Below are positions 10,962 to 23,076 of a stretch of DNA of 64,000 nucleotides, piece by piece. This stretch comes from Siphonodentalium dalli. Its lineage: Eukaryota > Mollusca > Scaphopoda > Gadilida > Siphonodentaliidae. The position numbers were made by a program, and so were the translations under genes. Position 1 is the first letter of the stretch. Every line of letters starts with the position of its first letter. Location of the stretch: contig CP136061.1 of the NCBI GenBank assembly GCA_032622095.1, positions 98,577,345 to 98,641,344 on the forward strand. Reading direction: 5' to 3'. The notes beneath the pieces were generated by a model, which was given only the letters and a program-made list of their open reading frames with translations, made no database searches and had not been told where the DNA came from.

Positions 10962-12653
10962 ATCTTTTCAAAAGTACTTGAAAAACTCATGTATAATAGA
11001 TTAAATAAATACTTAGAAAAACACAAGATTTTATACAGCAGCCAGTATGGCTTTAGGAAGAATCATTCCACAATTCTAGCTCTGACCGACCTTATAGAGA
11101 AAATAACTGGTGCCTTAGACAATCATGAACACACAATTGGAGTGTTCCTCGACCTATCTAAGGCATTTGATACAATAAATCATAGAATAATGCTTCAAAA
11201 ACTAGAGCACTATGGATGTCGAGGGGTTGCACTGAACTGGTTCAAGGATTATCTTACTCATAGAAAACAATGCGTTCAATATGATGGCCATATATCAGAA
11301 CTCGATGAAATTACCTGTGGGGTCCCACAAGGCTAAATCTTAGGGCCTCTCTTATTTTTAATCTATATGAATGACTTACCAAGTATATGCAAGGATGCTA
11401 AATTGATACTTTTTGCAGATGACACAAATGCATTTTGTTCTGATAGAGATATCCACAAATTATTTAACAGAGTTAACACTGAACTGGATTATATGAATCA
11501 GTGGTTTGCTGCTAATAAACTGTCATTGAACATTGATAAAACAAATTACATGCTTTTCACTAATTGTTCACTACCTGAGGTATTACCAGTCCTAACTATA
11601 AACAATAAAAATGTTAATAGAGTGGCAAATACCAAATTTTTAGGCATCACTATTGAAGACAACTTATCCTGGGACAAACACATAAATTCATTATGCTCTA
11701 AACTTGCCAGTAATGTTGGAATCCTGAGGAAAGTCAGTGAATTTGTTCCTGCAAAAACTTTGAAAACCTTATACTTATCACTAATTATCCCCTACTTGAC
11801 CTATTGTAACGCAATATGGAGCTCGACTACCAAAAAGAACCTAACCAAAATCAGAAAACTACAGAAGAATGCCCTTAAAATTATCTCAAATGATACAAGT
11901 GATATTATGACTTATTGTAAACTAAACAAACTACTAATATTTGATGATATTGGTAACATGCAGCTCATTAGAATACTACATGATTATCATATGCATGCAC
12001 TACCGGATTCGTTATCAAAATTACTCACACATATTGAAGATATCCATGGCTATAATACCCGCGCAAAAACAAAAGGTAATCTTTATCATGAATTCAAAAG
12101 GACTAAAAACTCAAAAAGTGCAATCTCAAACAAAGCGCGAGAATTATGGAATAGCCTCCCTGCAGACTGCACACTACGCATTAAAATTAGTAGCCCAGGA
12201 TACATAAAATATTTAAAAGATTACTTTATAAGAAAACGAGTACAATAATTCAGCCGTATCAATGGCCAATTCTAAACTTAAATCTGAAAGTATAAACTAA
12301 ACTACCACATATCTCAAACCTAAATGAGGTCCACTGATTGTACAGCCACATCCTTGATATTCACATAAAACATTTTAATTTGTTCTTGGAGTTGACTTAA
12401 TATATATACTTTATGAGCATCGCCCAACATATTATGCACACCATGTAATCTTGCGCCCCCCCCCCCCCACCAGCCCCAACTCTCCCCAATCCTTGCACCT
12501 ACCTGCACACAGTTTATATTCATTATTGTATTTATCATGCTATTATAGGGCTCTGGCCCATAAGCCATGCCTTCTACAGAGCCCCGTTGTTATTGTGTAT
12601 AATATGCATAATTTAATTTATCAAATAAAAATCACTCCAGTTCAGTTCAGTTC
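10962..12653 (+). mobile_element. 5'-truncated non-LTR retrotransposon (LINE)
   Basis: The coding part 10962-12248 is one frame of a reverse transcriptase. It starts inside the RT domain (IFSKVLEKLMYNRL) and runs through GFRKNHSTILALTDL, FLDLSKAFDTINHR, GVPQG-stop-ILGPLLFLIYMNDL, LILFADDTNAFCSD (the FADD catalytic box) and a C-terminal ELWNSLPADC segment. A single TAA (11334-11336) replaces the Ser codon of the GVPQGS motif; otherwise the frame is open. The 3' region ends in a short TTCAG repeat after AATAAA (about 12624). The proximal cassette has the empty site near 37040. The type resembles jockey/CR1/L2-like LINEs; the clade is not certain. The copy is 5'-truncated on insertion. Confidence 0.85.
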
Positions 12654-14399
12654 AGATATCCACATAGGTTCACATTGTGAAAAAAAAAAACCCATAGTTG
12701 TCTTATGCCCGTTATTCCGTTTCATGGACCACAGTGAAAACACATTATAAAGTTCGTTCATCTCGTAAGAGAGATTTAGGTTCATCAAATGCCATGGAGA
12801 GTAGAATAAGTGGATCAAATCAGGCCGAAATGAACTTATTTGAATTGAAGTAAGTCCATATGGACGTTGAACGTTTTTGGTCCATATATAGGGCTTATTT
12901 CACATCTAAATAATGCCTATATGAGCTTATTTCAGTCCCATGAAATAAGTTCACTACGAGTTTATGTTCTATCATTACTCTATAATTATGTGCATTACCA
13001 CAATTAAGAAAGTCATGCATAATGTATAGATTATTGTTTTAATGGTTGATAGATCACATATGCCAGCCAGCTAAAACTACCAAAGAGGACCAAGGTTTTC
13101 AGGCACCCCGAAAATCAGTAGATATAATATACAGAGTAAGACGGAAAGATATCAACAACAACAAAAAATCATATATTTATTATAGCATCACAAGCGAGGA
13201 ACGATATGATACAAACCATCTCAAAACATGTAACTATAGAACACCTAATTTGTTTACAATGTCGGTGGAAATGCTCGTGAATTATAAAGTAAATTTAGGA
13301 TGCATCATTGGTTTTCGGATAACTATAGCAGTGCTCCTATAGATCTAACAATAATACAAGATCTTTTGGCAGACAGCTGTATAGTTTTGGCATAAGTCCT
13401 CAAATAAGTAATTTCATTTTACATATATACTGTATGGAAACTATATGGGAAAAGCCACGAACACTGGTTCACAAACTGTTTTAATGCTCGAATCCACAGA
13501 ATATCCATATAATACAATTAGTACAGACCAATATAAACTCGTGAATGCTGGTATGAATACGGATGCTATTTAATGTGTAACCTTATATCCTGCAACGAAC
13601 GCAAAACGCACTTCGTCTAATGCATGAAAACTGCCTCCTTTGAAAATTGACCCGAAAATGTATGAATTGTGGGTCCATTTAGTGGCTAAAAACCAACCCT
13701 TTGATAATATGATACTTGCCCATGGTTATGCAGTTAAGCGATCCCCAACAATTATTTTGAGAGCATTTATCGATCTAACGATCGTCTTTACAACTTAGTG
13801 AATGTAGCTATATGGGGTGCTTTCTCGCCACCCATATATGAAGAAAGGACACCCACCAACATTACAGATTTACAGTTAGCACTGAATATGCGAACTTAAT
13901 AGAAATGCACGGTCATATTGGATACCAAATTTGTCAAACGTTCGTTTAATCCACATGTCAGTTAATACAAAATACAAGTGAAAAACACATACTATTGGTA
14001 CCATCGGTACATGTAAAACATGTCGCCCATAAGTGTGGGCTGCGTGGTTTGCCGATGAATTCAAATATGAAATCCGATATGGCCGCTGGCGCGGTCATGG
14101 TTTTTAACATAATTCGGAAAAGTGGTAAGCTCCATTCTAGAGGTCACCCCAATCCATATGATCCATATGAAGTTTGGTGACGATCGGATGAGATTTGTGA
14201 CCTGTAGAGTGTGCTAAAGGAAATTGTTGACAGTCGGACCCACGCACGACCGACGATCAACACATGGCAATAGCTCATACTTGCTCAAAACCGCCTTTTT
14301 TTAAAAGTCAATATCTGGTCAAAATAACCTCATAAAATGAATGGGCACATGGGTACAACCTAATCATTTTCTGGTATATAGAAAACGTAGAAATTGTAA
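12654..14399. other. Intron between FN3-2a and FN3-2b, distal cassette
   Basis: It aligns in patches with 37045-38023. It carries repeated GAACTTATTT/AATAAGTTC segments around 12830-12970. Frames at 13046-13342 and 13995-14180 are not conserved in the other copy. No gene seen. Confidence 0.5.
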
Positions 14400-14504
14400 A
14401 CGCGGGTAATCCTCGTTAAGGTGCATCCCACGTCAGCTCAACCTCAGATGGTAAACTCGGTGACTTGGTTGAAACTCGGAAGTTCTCAACTAGAGTTCGA
14501 TGGT
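14400..14504 (-). pseudogene. DAG1: Broken FN3-2a exon, distal cassette
   Basis: It matches the live exon 38024-38136 from the acceptor (TCTTCCAG before 14504) onward, including the FN3 Trp segment EVELTWDAP. Codon 29 after the phase bases, CAA (Gln) in the live copy, is TAA here (14416-14418). Further on, a deletion of roughly 65 bases relative to the proximal copy removes the end of the exon and its donor GTAAGT. The exon therefore cannot give an intact FN3 domain. The distal terminal and FN3-2b exons have not decayed in the same way. Confidence 0.85.
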
Positions 14505-15221
14505 CTGGAAGAGATGACATGCAGTCAGATAAGAGTGACGAACAAAACGCACAAATATCCGAACAGTTGGCGCAAAAACAATTCGTGGTTGTCACAATGC
14601 ATACTCTATATTACTAATCATGTAATCATGTATTAAAGAACATGTGCCATTGCATTAACTTATATATGCAAATCTCCATAGAGAGCCTCAGACATATAAG
14701 ATAATGCACTGTCTTACAAGGTCATGGTAAATATGTTTAGGCCAATGCATTCTCTTATATATGCGAGCTCCCCATGGGAGAATCGCATATATAAGAGAAT
14801 GCATTGGCACAGCGTTTTCTCAAAATTTCCGAAGCGCCATGCAGGCATGGAAGGGTTAAAAACGACAAATTGTCAGTATTTCCATTATATACATGTAGAA
14901 AAGACATATTACATTACGTGGAAACAGTCGATTTTCAACTATTTTTAACTGAATCCCTTGACCCCTGTTAAGCAAATAATATGTCTGTACCTACTTGGCA
15001 GTCCTTGCACCAGTATCGAAATAACATACGTCTGGTATGATGGTAATTTTAACAATACAGGAATGAATTGTCATATCATGTCAATCAGCCGATGGTTATT
15101 TCAAAATGACTCGGCGGTATATTGTCATCGTCGACTCGTCGTGTACATGTTTGCCTGGACAGAGCTTACCCCGCCACATAATTACGTGACAGTCCATTAT
15201 AAATTGTAAAAATTTACTTAA
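14505..15221. repeat. Intron with palindromic TATATA elements
   Basis: It contains a near-perfect hairpin at about 14737-14808 whose arms read CCAATGCATTCTCTTATATA and its complement around a CCATGG centre. A degenerate relative lies at 14646-14720. The right part resembles the TTAA element at 38267-38524, whose left end is missing here. Confidence 0.55.
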
Positions 15222-15884
15222 ACGGGTACTGCATGTACACTATATCCGTACATGTGACCATCTCATTTATACTGAACATAACATAACTATGCCACAAATA
15301 AATTAATTCGAGCCATGGATTACACCCGTGTGCTCTATGAACGATGCAAACAACAATGGTAATTATATTGAAAATTAGTTTATGAATCGAGTCATAAACT
15401 GATTTTCATTAAAATTACCATGCTGTTTGCATCGTTCATAGAGCACGTCATAAACTCATTTTCAGTATAATTGATTGTTTATTAGCATAGCCAACAGTTA
15501 AGTTGGAACATGCAATAACATATATACATACTATACACAAGGCACACATAACATATAAGTCATATCAATAAAAATACATATACACACAATTATATTGTAA
15601 TCCATGATGCCATTTACATTAATGTAGTATCCTTTTTAAAGATAGTTTTATAAATATGCTTACTTTTTTAAGAAGGCTCAAATATTCAATTGAGAGCAAA
15701 CGATGAAATTTATTCCTGTAATTACGATGTTGTTTGTATCGTTCATAGAGCACACGAGGGTATGTTGCACTAATTCATGGCTCAAATTAATTCAGATGTT
15801 GCATATATTATGTTGAGTATAAAAGGAGATGGTCCCATAAATGTCCTCCGGATTTAGTGTACATTAGCCCCCCCCCCTTTCCCC
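15222..15884. mobile_element. TTAA-flanked MITE with internal hairpin
   Basis: TTAA lies on both sides (15218-15221 and 15885-15888). The ends read ACGGGTACTGCATGTACACT and, inverted, AGTGTACAT followed by a C run. The interior holds a hairpin at about 15329-15446 with arms GTGCTCTATGAACGATGCAA and its complement. A short clean relative is at 56991-57153. A degraded copy occupies 38886-39302. Confidence 0.65.
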
Positions 15885-16327
15885 TTAAAGTTGTAAAGTG
15901 GAATATTACTTGTTCAAACTAAACATATACATTGTGTTGTATATATGGTGAAAGTTCCGGTGGCACAAATAGTCGAATGTGACCATAGCGAGTAATTTGT
16001 GAGTTTGTAGCCTAAAAACGTATAGCACTAACATAATTTGGTTTAAACAATACTTATTTAGACCTCAATTATATTCGAATACTATGTAAACACACGTGGA
16101 AGACTGAATAAACATTATGGTTACATGGGATAAGTTAGTGGAAAAGATGTGACATGAAATTCGGGCAAACATAATTTCAAATAATACCGACTGTTTTCGT
16201 TCCATATCACTGTTCCAATGATTCCAGGCCAGTTTTAAAACAATACTTAAACGTTTCGTATTTAGCCGAACTGAATCAACAAATACTACAAATTAACCTG
16301 TACATTTGTATATTTTAAACTAGTGCA
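15885..16327. other. Intron sequence shared with 39303-39645
   Basis: AT-rich intron of the distal cassette that aligns with the proximal cassette. It ends at the target site AGTGCA of the large foldback element. No gene seen. Confidence 0.5.
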
Positions 16328-19300
16328 CCCATATAAAAATCCCCCTTGGTGTCACCTTGGTGAAACCATGGTTTCACCAAGGTACCACCTTGGTTCACCA
16401 TGGTGACATCTTGGTTCACCATGGTGGTAGCACAGTAAAGTGGCATCACGGTGAAAACACCACGGTGGTACCAAGGTGGTATCACGGTGGTAGCACAGTA
16501 AAGTTTTTGTACCAAGGTGAAACCATGGTGGCACCAAGGTGGTACCACGGTGGTAGCACACTAAAGTCTTTGTACCAAGGTAAAACCATGGTGGTACCAA
16601 ACCCGACCAAGGTATCACCATGGTGGTAGCACAGTATGGTTTTTCTACCAAGGTGACACCAAGGTATCACCACGGTGGTAGCACAGTAAAGTTTTTCTAC
16701 CAAGGTGAACCATGGTATCACCAAGTATAACCACGGTGGTATCACAGCACCAGTGAAGTTTTCAATCAAGGTACCACTATTACATTTCACTTTGACCTTC
16801 AACCACAATGCTATTTACCATGTTGTGGGTCTCATGCATGCGCATCTACAATGGTATTTACATACTTCGATTAATTTATTATTTACAATATATACAATGG
16901 TATATGGTGAGTCATTGTTTAAGAATGTTTACATCGAGGAAGATATTATTAATTATAATTATAAATGATATCTCAGTTATAACTTTTAACGAACAAACGT
17001 ATATAATGTAATAATTAATATGAATATGTTTTATTATGGAATAAATATACAAACTGAATGGAGTTGTTTGGAAGACTTTGTTTACCTTTAATACATCTTT
17101 TATAATGTTATAATTTAGTACTGTTTGCTTCCAACACAACAGGCAATATTTATCAATATGTACAATTTACATCTCACAATTACGTATTTTAGATATTTCC
17201 ACAATTATGACTCTTTTCGGAGAAAAACAGCTCTGGTTTGAAAATCTAAGATACGGTACACAAATACGTTATTAATTTCCCGGAAGGTTTACATGGGCTC
17301 GCATTGTCCTCCTGGAGTCCATATCTGATCTGGTGCTTCGTGGAATACCTGTTTCAATAGTGATGATATAATATGCTCACTTTTTGTAAAATTCAACTTC
17401 GGTCAAACTGGCCGAAATATATTTTAACAGTGTTTATTGGCGGTGCGTATGTCCTTACATGCAATAGAGTCATATTCATTCATCATATTCATTCCGTCAT
17501 ATTCATGCCGTCATATTCGTTCGTCATATTCATTCATCATATTCATTCCGTCACTCCGTTCGTCACATTTAGTCATCGTAATTTCTCATATTCATTCAAG
17601 TTCATGTTAATGTTCTTATGTTTTTATTCTTGTTATCAACGAAATAAATAATTATCACTACTACCCAACTATCCAATATCTATCATGGCCACCCTTAGAG
17701 AGATAGAGAGAAAGGGGAGATAAAGAGGGAGAGAGAACGCAAGCAAAAAACACACCAAAGAAAACAACTTAAATAAGGCATTATGGTACGAGGTTAATAG
17801 TACGAAATTGTGGGATCCCGAAATTGTGCTTCCGGTTTACGACCCATGTGCGTTTTGTTGTTCAAGGAAACATTTCTTGTTTTAGCTAATAATTAGACCT
17901 AACTGGCTTCTCAATAACCTGGAATATTGCCAGCACTGTGTGGATTATGGTTGTGCATGGACGGGACAAGATGATATATAACCTCCGAAAAAATAACGGG
18001 CGATAACATTTATCAGCAATTTTCGGTGAACTGAGAAGACCAAGTTCAAAAGTCATTGAGTGCAGTGTGGTTACATGTTGCATGCACAACAGTATTGTGA
18101 ATTACAAAAGACAGATACTTAAATTTCACATCATTATAAACCGCCCAATTAATTCACAACAGTCAAACACTGGTGACTTTGATTACGAGACATCCAATTC
18201 TGTAGAAATTAGTCAGAGTTATGACGTCACAGATCAGTCATGAGTCAGTAACAAGTTTGATGGCTACAACGTACAAGTACCTCTGGAAAGGACGATTGAT
18301 CATATTCTTCAATTTTCATCGAAACGTGATTTGAGAACCATGTCGCCCAGTTACGGAGTCTGCTATTCTTTTGATCGAAACGCCTGCGATGCTGTGATTT
18401 TGTTCTGATATATTTATGGAATGGTGGATAATCTCGGAGATACGGATCCAATTCTGGGACACATGTTATAACTGAATCAATCGCAAGCTTTTAGTAACGT
18501 ACTACAGCTACGCTCTAATTAATCATCCCCCTTTAACAAGGTTGTAGGGCGTTAATGACACCGGTTATACCATACCGCCGTTCAACCATGGTCAAGTGGT
18601 TGATATGTGGCAACCGCAGAGGCGCAGATAATCTTTATACAGTTTTATTTAAATAATAATATTTTGCGACCACTGTACTCTGCACTAATTTTTCACATGG
18701 ACACCTTGTAAACACCCAGTCCAGCTTTTCGTCAGTGCCATGCACCATATTAACTATACACAAAACAATATTTCAATTAATAATTTGTTTATGGTTTAAT
18801 TAACATTCAAAGTTGGTCACATGACCGACATTCGCAACTACTGGTAATATCGGTGGCCAATGTTGTTCAGGGGGGGGTCAATTAGAGCTTTAGCTCTATA
18901 CATACATGAACATGTAGACCATTCCAATGTCCATATGCTTCATGTTCTTATCAAAACATGTCTGGCTACATGTGTGGTTATCATTCTGAGCAATTCGGCC
19001 ATTTCCGCTTTGCTAGGAAATAACCTCATCCATAACTGGAAACCATATTAGCGAAATTCTACATTAAAATGGGTCTGGTGATCAGGCAATGCCATTGACT
19101 TGTTGACGCATAGATGCGAATGGAGAATAATTTATTAACTATGGCTTTACCAAACTTTATCATATATTAAATACATTAAACTCTCTTTGTGTTACATGTA
19201 TCTTAGTATTTGTTCATTTACTGATACAGCGCATTGGAAGTGTACGATAAGCAAAACACTGAACACTGTGGCAATTTTTTTGGGAGAGTGATAATAATTC

Positions 19301-19429
19301 TGGTAACCTATTCAACATCTTGTAGCGAGGACTAGTGAGCGCTATAGCGGTATTTTTCAAACAACAGTTTTTATTAACCAAAGTTAATGATCTCCCCATT
19401 TTTGAGTATTTTGCTTATCACACACTAAT

Positions 19430-20680
19430 ACAAAGGTTTGGGAGTTATCGCAAAGATTTGCTCCCCTGGCTGTGAATGACCGATCGGTCTATTTTAGCAT
19501 GTCCGGGCAATTATAGATTGATAGGTTGTTCACTCAGACCTGTTTAAGATGTCTGATTTATAATGTTCACAGAAGCCCATTATCGGCGAAAAGCCTTTGC
19601 GACAAATCTCAAACATCTTTGCGATAAATCGCAAAATATAATCACCCAGTACGTAGTCTGAGAGTTATCGTAAAGATGTTTGAGATTTATCGTTAAGGTT
19701 TGTGTGTTATCGCAAAGGTGTTTGTGATTTATCGCAAAGGTTTGCTCCCTCATCACTCATGCATCTGGCTGTGAATGACTGATCGGTCTATTTTAGTCCG
19801 ACCGGGCATAGATTGATAGGTTGTTCACTCAGACCTGTTTAAGATGTCTAATTTATAATATTCACAGAAGCCCATTAGTGCCAAAAAACCTTTGCGACAA
19901 ATCTCCAACATCTTTGCGATAAATCAAAAAATTTATTCACACAGTACGTACATGTAGTCTGAGATTTATCGTAAAGATGTTTGAGATTTATCGTAATGGT
20001 TTGCGTGTTATCGCGTAGGTGTTTGTGATTTTTCGCAAAGTTTTGCTCCTCTCACCATTCTTGCATCTGGCTGTGAATGACTGATCGGTCTATTTTAGCC
20101 CGACCATTCAATTATAAATTGATAGGTTGTTCACGGAGACCTGTTTAAGATGGCTGATTTATAATGTTTACACACAAATTAAGAAATTTTTAGCACAAAT
20201 TTCAAAAATGTTTGCGATAAATCGCAAAATATAATCACCCAGTATACAGTCTGAGAGTCATCGTAAAGATGTTGGAGATTTATCGTAAAGGTTTGCGAGT
20301 TATCGCAAAGGTGTTTGTAATTTTTGGCAAAGTTGTTTTGTGATTTATCGCGAAGGTTTGCTCGCCTTATCCACATGCATGCTGGCTGTCAAAGAACGAT
20401 CGGTCTATTTTAGCCCAACCATGCTATTATAGATCGATTGGTGGTTTACCCAGACCTGTTGAAGATGTCGGATTATATTTATATTTATAAGGTCCAAGCC
20501 AATGCATGAAAATATATCTGCGATAAATCACAAACCATTGCGATTAATCGCAAACCTTTTGTAATCAATCGAAAACCTTTACACTAAATCGCATATACCG
20601 GTACTTATTGCAAAGTTGTTTGCTATTCGCAAAGGTTTGCGATTTATCCCAAGGTAGTTTTTTTTATTTATCAGGCTATT
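19430..20680. repeat. About 300-base tandem satellite inside the foldback element
   Basis: Four main units begin near 19465, 19765, 20068 and 20380 at GGCTGTGAATGACYGATCGG (period about 300-313), with a partial fifth. Each unit carries several copies of TTATCGCAAAGGTTTGC and the near-palindrome TTTGCGATAAATCGCAAA. Confidence 0.7.
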
Positions 20681-21663
20681 CTAGATCGATTGGTGTTTCA
20701 TCCGGACCAGTTTCAAGATGTTTGATTTATGTTTACCTACTATTATTGCACACAAATTACGAATTATGTTTGGACATTCAGACCAATTTTACTGCACATG
20801 CAGGTAACAGGAAATCCCGAAATTGAGAACTTAAACTTTGATTTAAGTACAAAATCACGATCAAGGTTCTATACTAATAAAAGTAATGCATGTATAATTC
20901 GGATTATTTCATTATCACTATGCAATGGATTGGTTTTGTACTTTATTCAATGTTTAAACACCATAGCAACATTGGAATCTAACGTGCCACTTTGTTATAT
21001 TTGCCGTCGGTCATGTTTCGCAATTTCGAGTGCTTGGTATCTGGGCAGGTTCTCCGCTAAGTACATGTACCTATATGCTTGGTTCTCTACAATATTGCAG
21101 TAAACTGCCATGGTTAACCACATTAAATTACCATGGTTAACAAGTGTAAACCACCACGTTAAACCAAAGTATAGCACCATGGTAAACCACAGTATACCAC
21201 CATGGTAACATCACGGTAAACCACAGTATACCATCATGGTAACACCAAGGTAAACCAAAGTATACCACCATGGTAACACCACAGTATACCACCATGGTAA
21301 CACCACGGTAAAGTTGGTAAACCACAGTATACCATCATGGTAACACCACGATAAACCACAGTATACCATCATGGTAACACCGCGGTGAACCATGGTAACA
21401 TCACGATAAACCATAGTATTCCATCATGGTAACACCGCGGTGAACCATGGTAACACCACGGTAAACCACAGTATACCATCATGGTAACACCACAGTAAAC
21501 CACAGTATACCATCATGGTAACACCACAGTAAACCTCAGTAAACCATCATGGTAACACCACGGTAAACCATAGTAACACCACGGTAAACCACAGTACACC
21601 ACCATGGTAACACCACGGTAAACCAAAGTATACCACCATGGTGACACCATGGTAAACCATGGT

Positions 21664-21866
21664 AAAAAAAACCGAGATATTTTGGCCGCCCATCGTGGTG
21701 TCACCATGGTGGTTTACCAAGGTGGTTTACCATGGTGGTTTACCACCATGGTAACACCTCGGTAAACCACCACGGTATTACCACCACGGTAAAACCATGG
21801 TAAACCACCAAGGTAAACCACCATGGTGACACCACGATGGGCGGCCAAAATATCTCGGTTTTTTTA
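21664..21866. mobile_element. Nested inverted-repeat unit
   Basis: Arms of about 55 bases, AACCGAGATATTTTGGCCGC on the left and its complement on the right, enclose about 95 bases of ACCATGGT-type sequence. It sits in the right arm of the foldback element and may be a small element that inserted there. Confidence 0.5.
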
Positions 21867-21928
21867 CCATGGTTTACCGTGGTGTTTTACCATGGTGGCA
21901 CCAAGGGGGATTTTTATATGGGAGTGCA

Positions 21929-23076
21929 ACTTCGCCTTAAATTGCTACGTTTCGTGTGAATATAATCCATGTATATAGATCAGTTAGACTGATCAGACTC
22001 ACCTATATATATCCCGTAGAAAGTGAACACACGAATGATGCTTTACACAGGCCGGTGTGATTTCAAATGAAACCCGATGGTATTTACCTGGCTTATTTAC
22101 GACAGGGAACGAATTGTGAGCAAATGTACCCGGAGATAAATCCCTGTGCAAATGATAAAATCCGCCGAAGGCGACTTGTTTTATATCCAATGCCCCATTC
22201 TCACCCTTTGTCGGGTTTATAATTAACCTGGCCATTGTGTCGTTTTCACGGGTATATAGAGTATAGGATTGGCATCACACCCACCGTCCTTATCACAACA
22301 CCTTGGTGTAACATTTGGTACAAGCGCTAATGCCAATAAAAACACGCCAAAAACGCCAACATCTCACTGATTAGATGTGATGCTTGGACAAACAAACTCA
22401 AGCAGCCCAGTGGTGATGTTTTACCGTTAAGTGGTTAATGGGATTTGAATTGGAAGTAGGCGATAATTGCCAATGAGGCTATACATTTTGTCTGGTCAGT
22501 TACCCCCGTACAGACGGTTGTTGAACGGAGTTGGTTCAAACAATACAAACATCGTCGTTAACCAGACTGGTTATATATATAGTCTCTATAATTTATACAA
22601 TGAGTTAATCAGTGATTGTATACATTATACCAAATTACTTTGCTACTAAAGGAACAATTGTCGAATATGATAAACATAACGATATTAAACGAATTTGGCT
22701 CATTAGAGCTTCTAAAGTTTGTCTGCGTAATTTGGAAGGAGGAATAAGATAGGTTGAAAAATACACGATTTTTTACTATACAGGCTTCAATTTTCTGGAA
22801 AAAATACTTCCCGATGATTTCAAAAAATGAAACAAACGCTCTTTGTCCATACCATATCAAGCATAGAAGAAGACGAACGCTCTTTTGTGTTCCTTGTCGT
22901 GAAAATGGGACCCAAACATCGTGTATAAATGTTTTATGAATTGGGTGCGTCTTTTATATAATGCTCGTTGAAAGGTAATATTTATCGACATATGTTGATA
23001 CCTGATAACAATTCGGAAGCGAATATTATTAGGTGTAATTGGATCGTAAACCGCCACTGTGACTTTAAGCTATGTA
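21929..23076. other. Intron sequence shared with 39646-40883
   Basis: It aligns with the proximal cassette. It includes a minus-strand pair of AAAGAGCGTT motifs 41 bases apart (22835-22844 and 22876-22885 on the plus strand as AACGCTCTTT). No gene recognised. Confidence 0.5.

Larger units (their letters stand above)
16328..21922. mobile_element. 5.6-kb foldback-like element with exact empty site
   Basis: The ends are inverted copies: CCCATATAAAAATCCCCCTT at the left and AAGGGGGATTTTTATATGGG at the right. AGTGCA flanks both sides (16322-16327 and 21923-21928), while the proximal cassette has a single AGTGCA at 39640-39645, so this is a clean insertion with a 6-base target duplication. Both arms (about 16345-16770 and 21110-21905) are built of short units rich in the palindrome ACCATGGT. 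The centre holds an AT-rich stretch, a TCATATTCATTC repeat (17465-17600) and a roughly 300-base satellite (19430-20680). No transposase frame was found, so it is non-autonomous. Confidence 0.75.

Noticed and set aside
16345-16770. CRISPR-like array or zinc-finger-like coding repeats
   Set aside because: The repeats are short, variable and palindromic, without unique spacers, in a eukaryotic intron; the open frames are by-products of the repeat.
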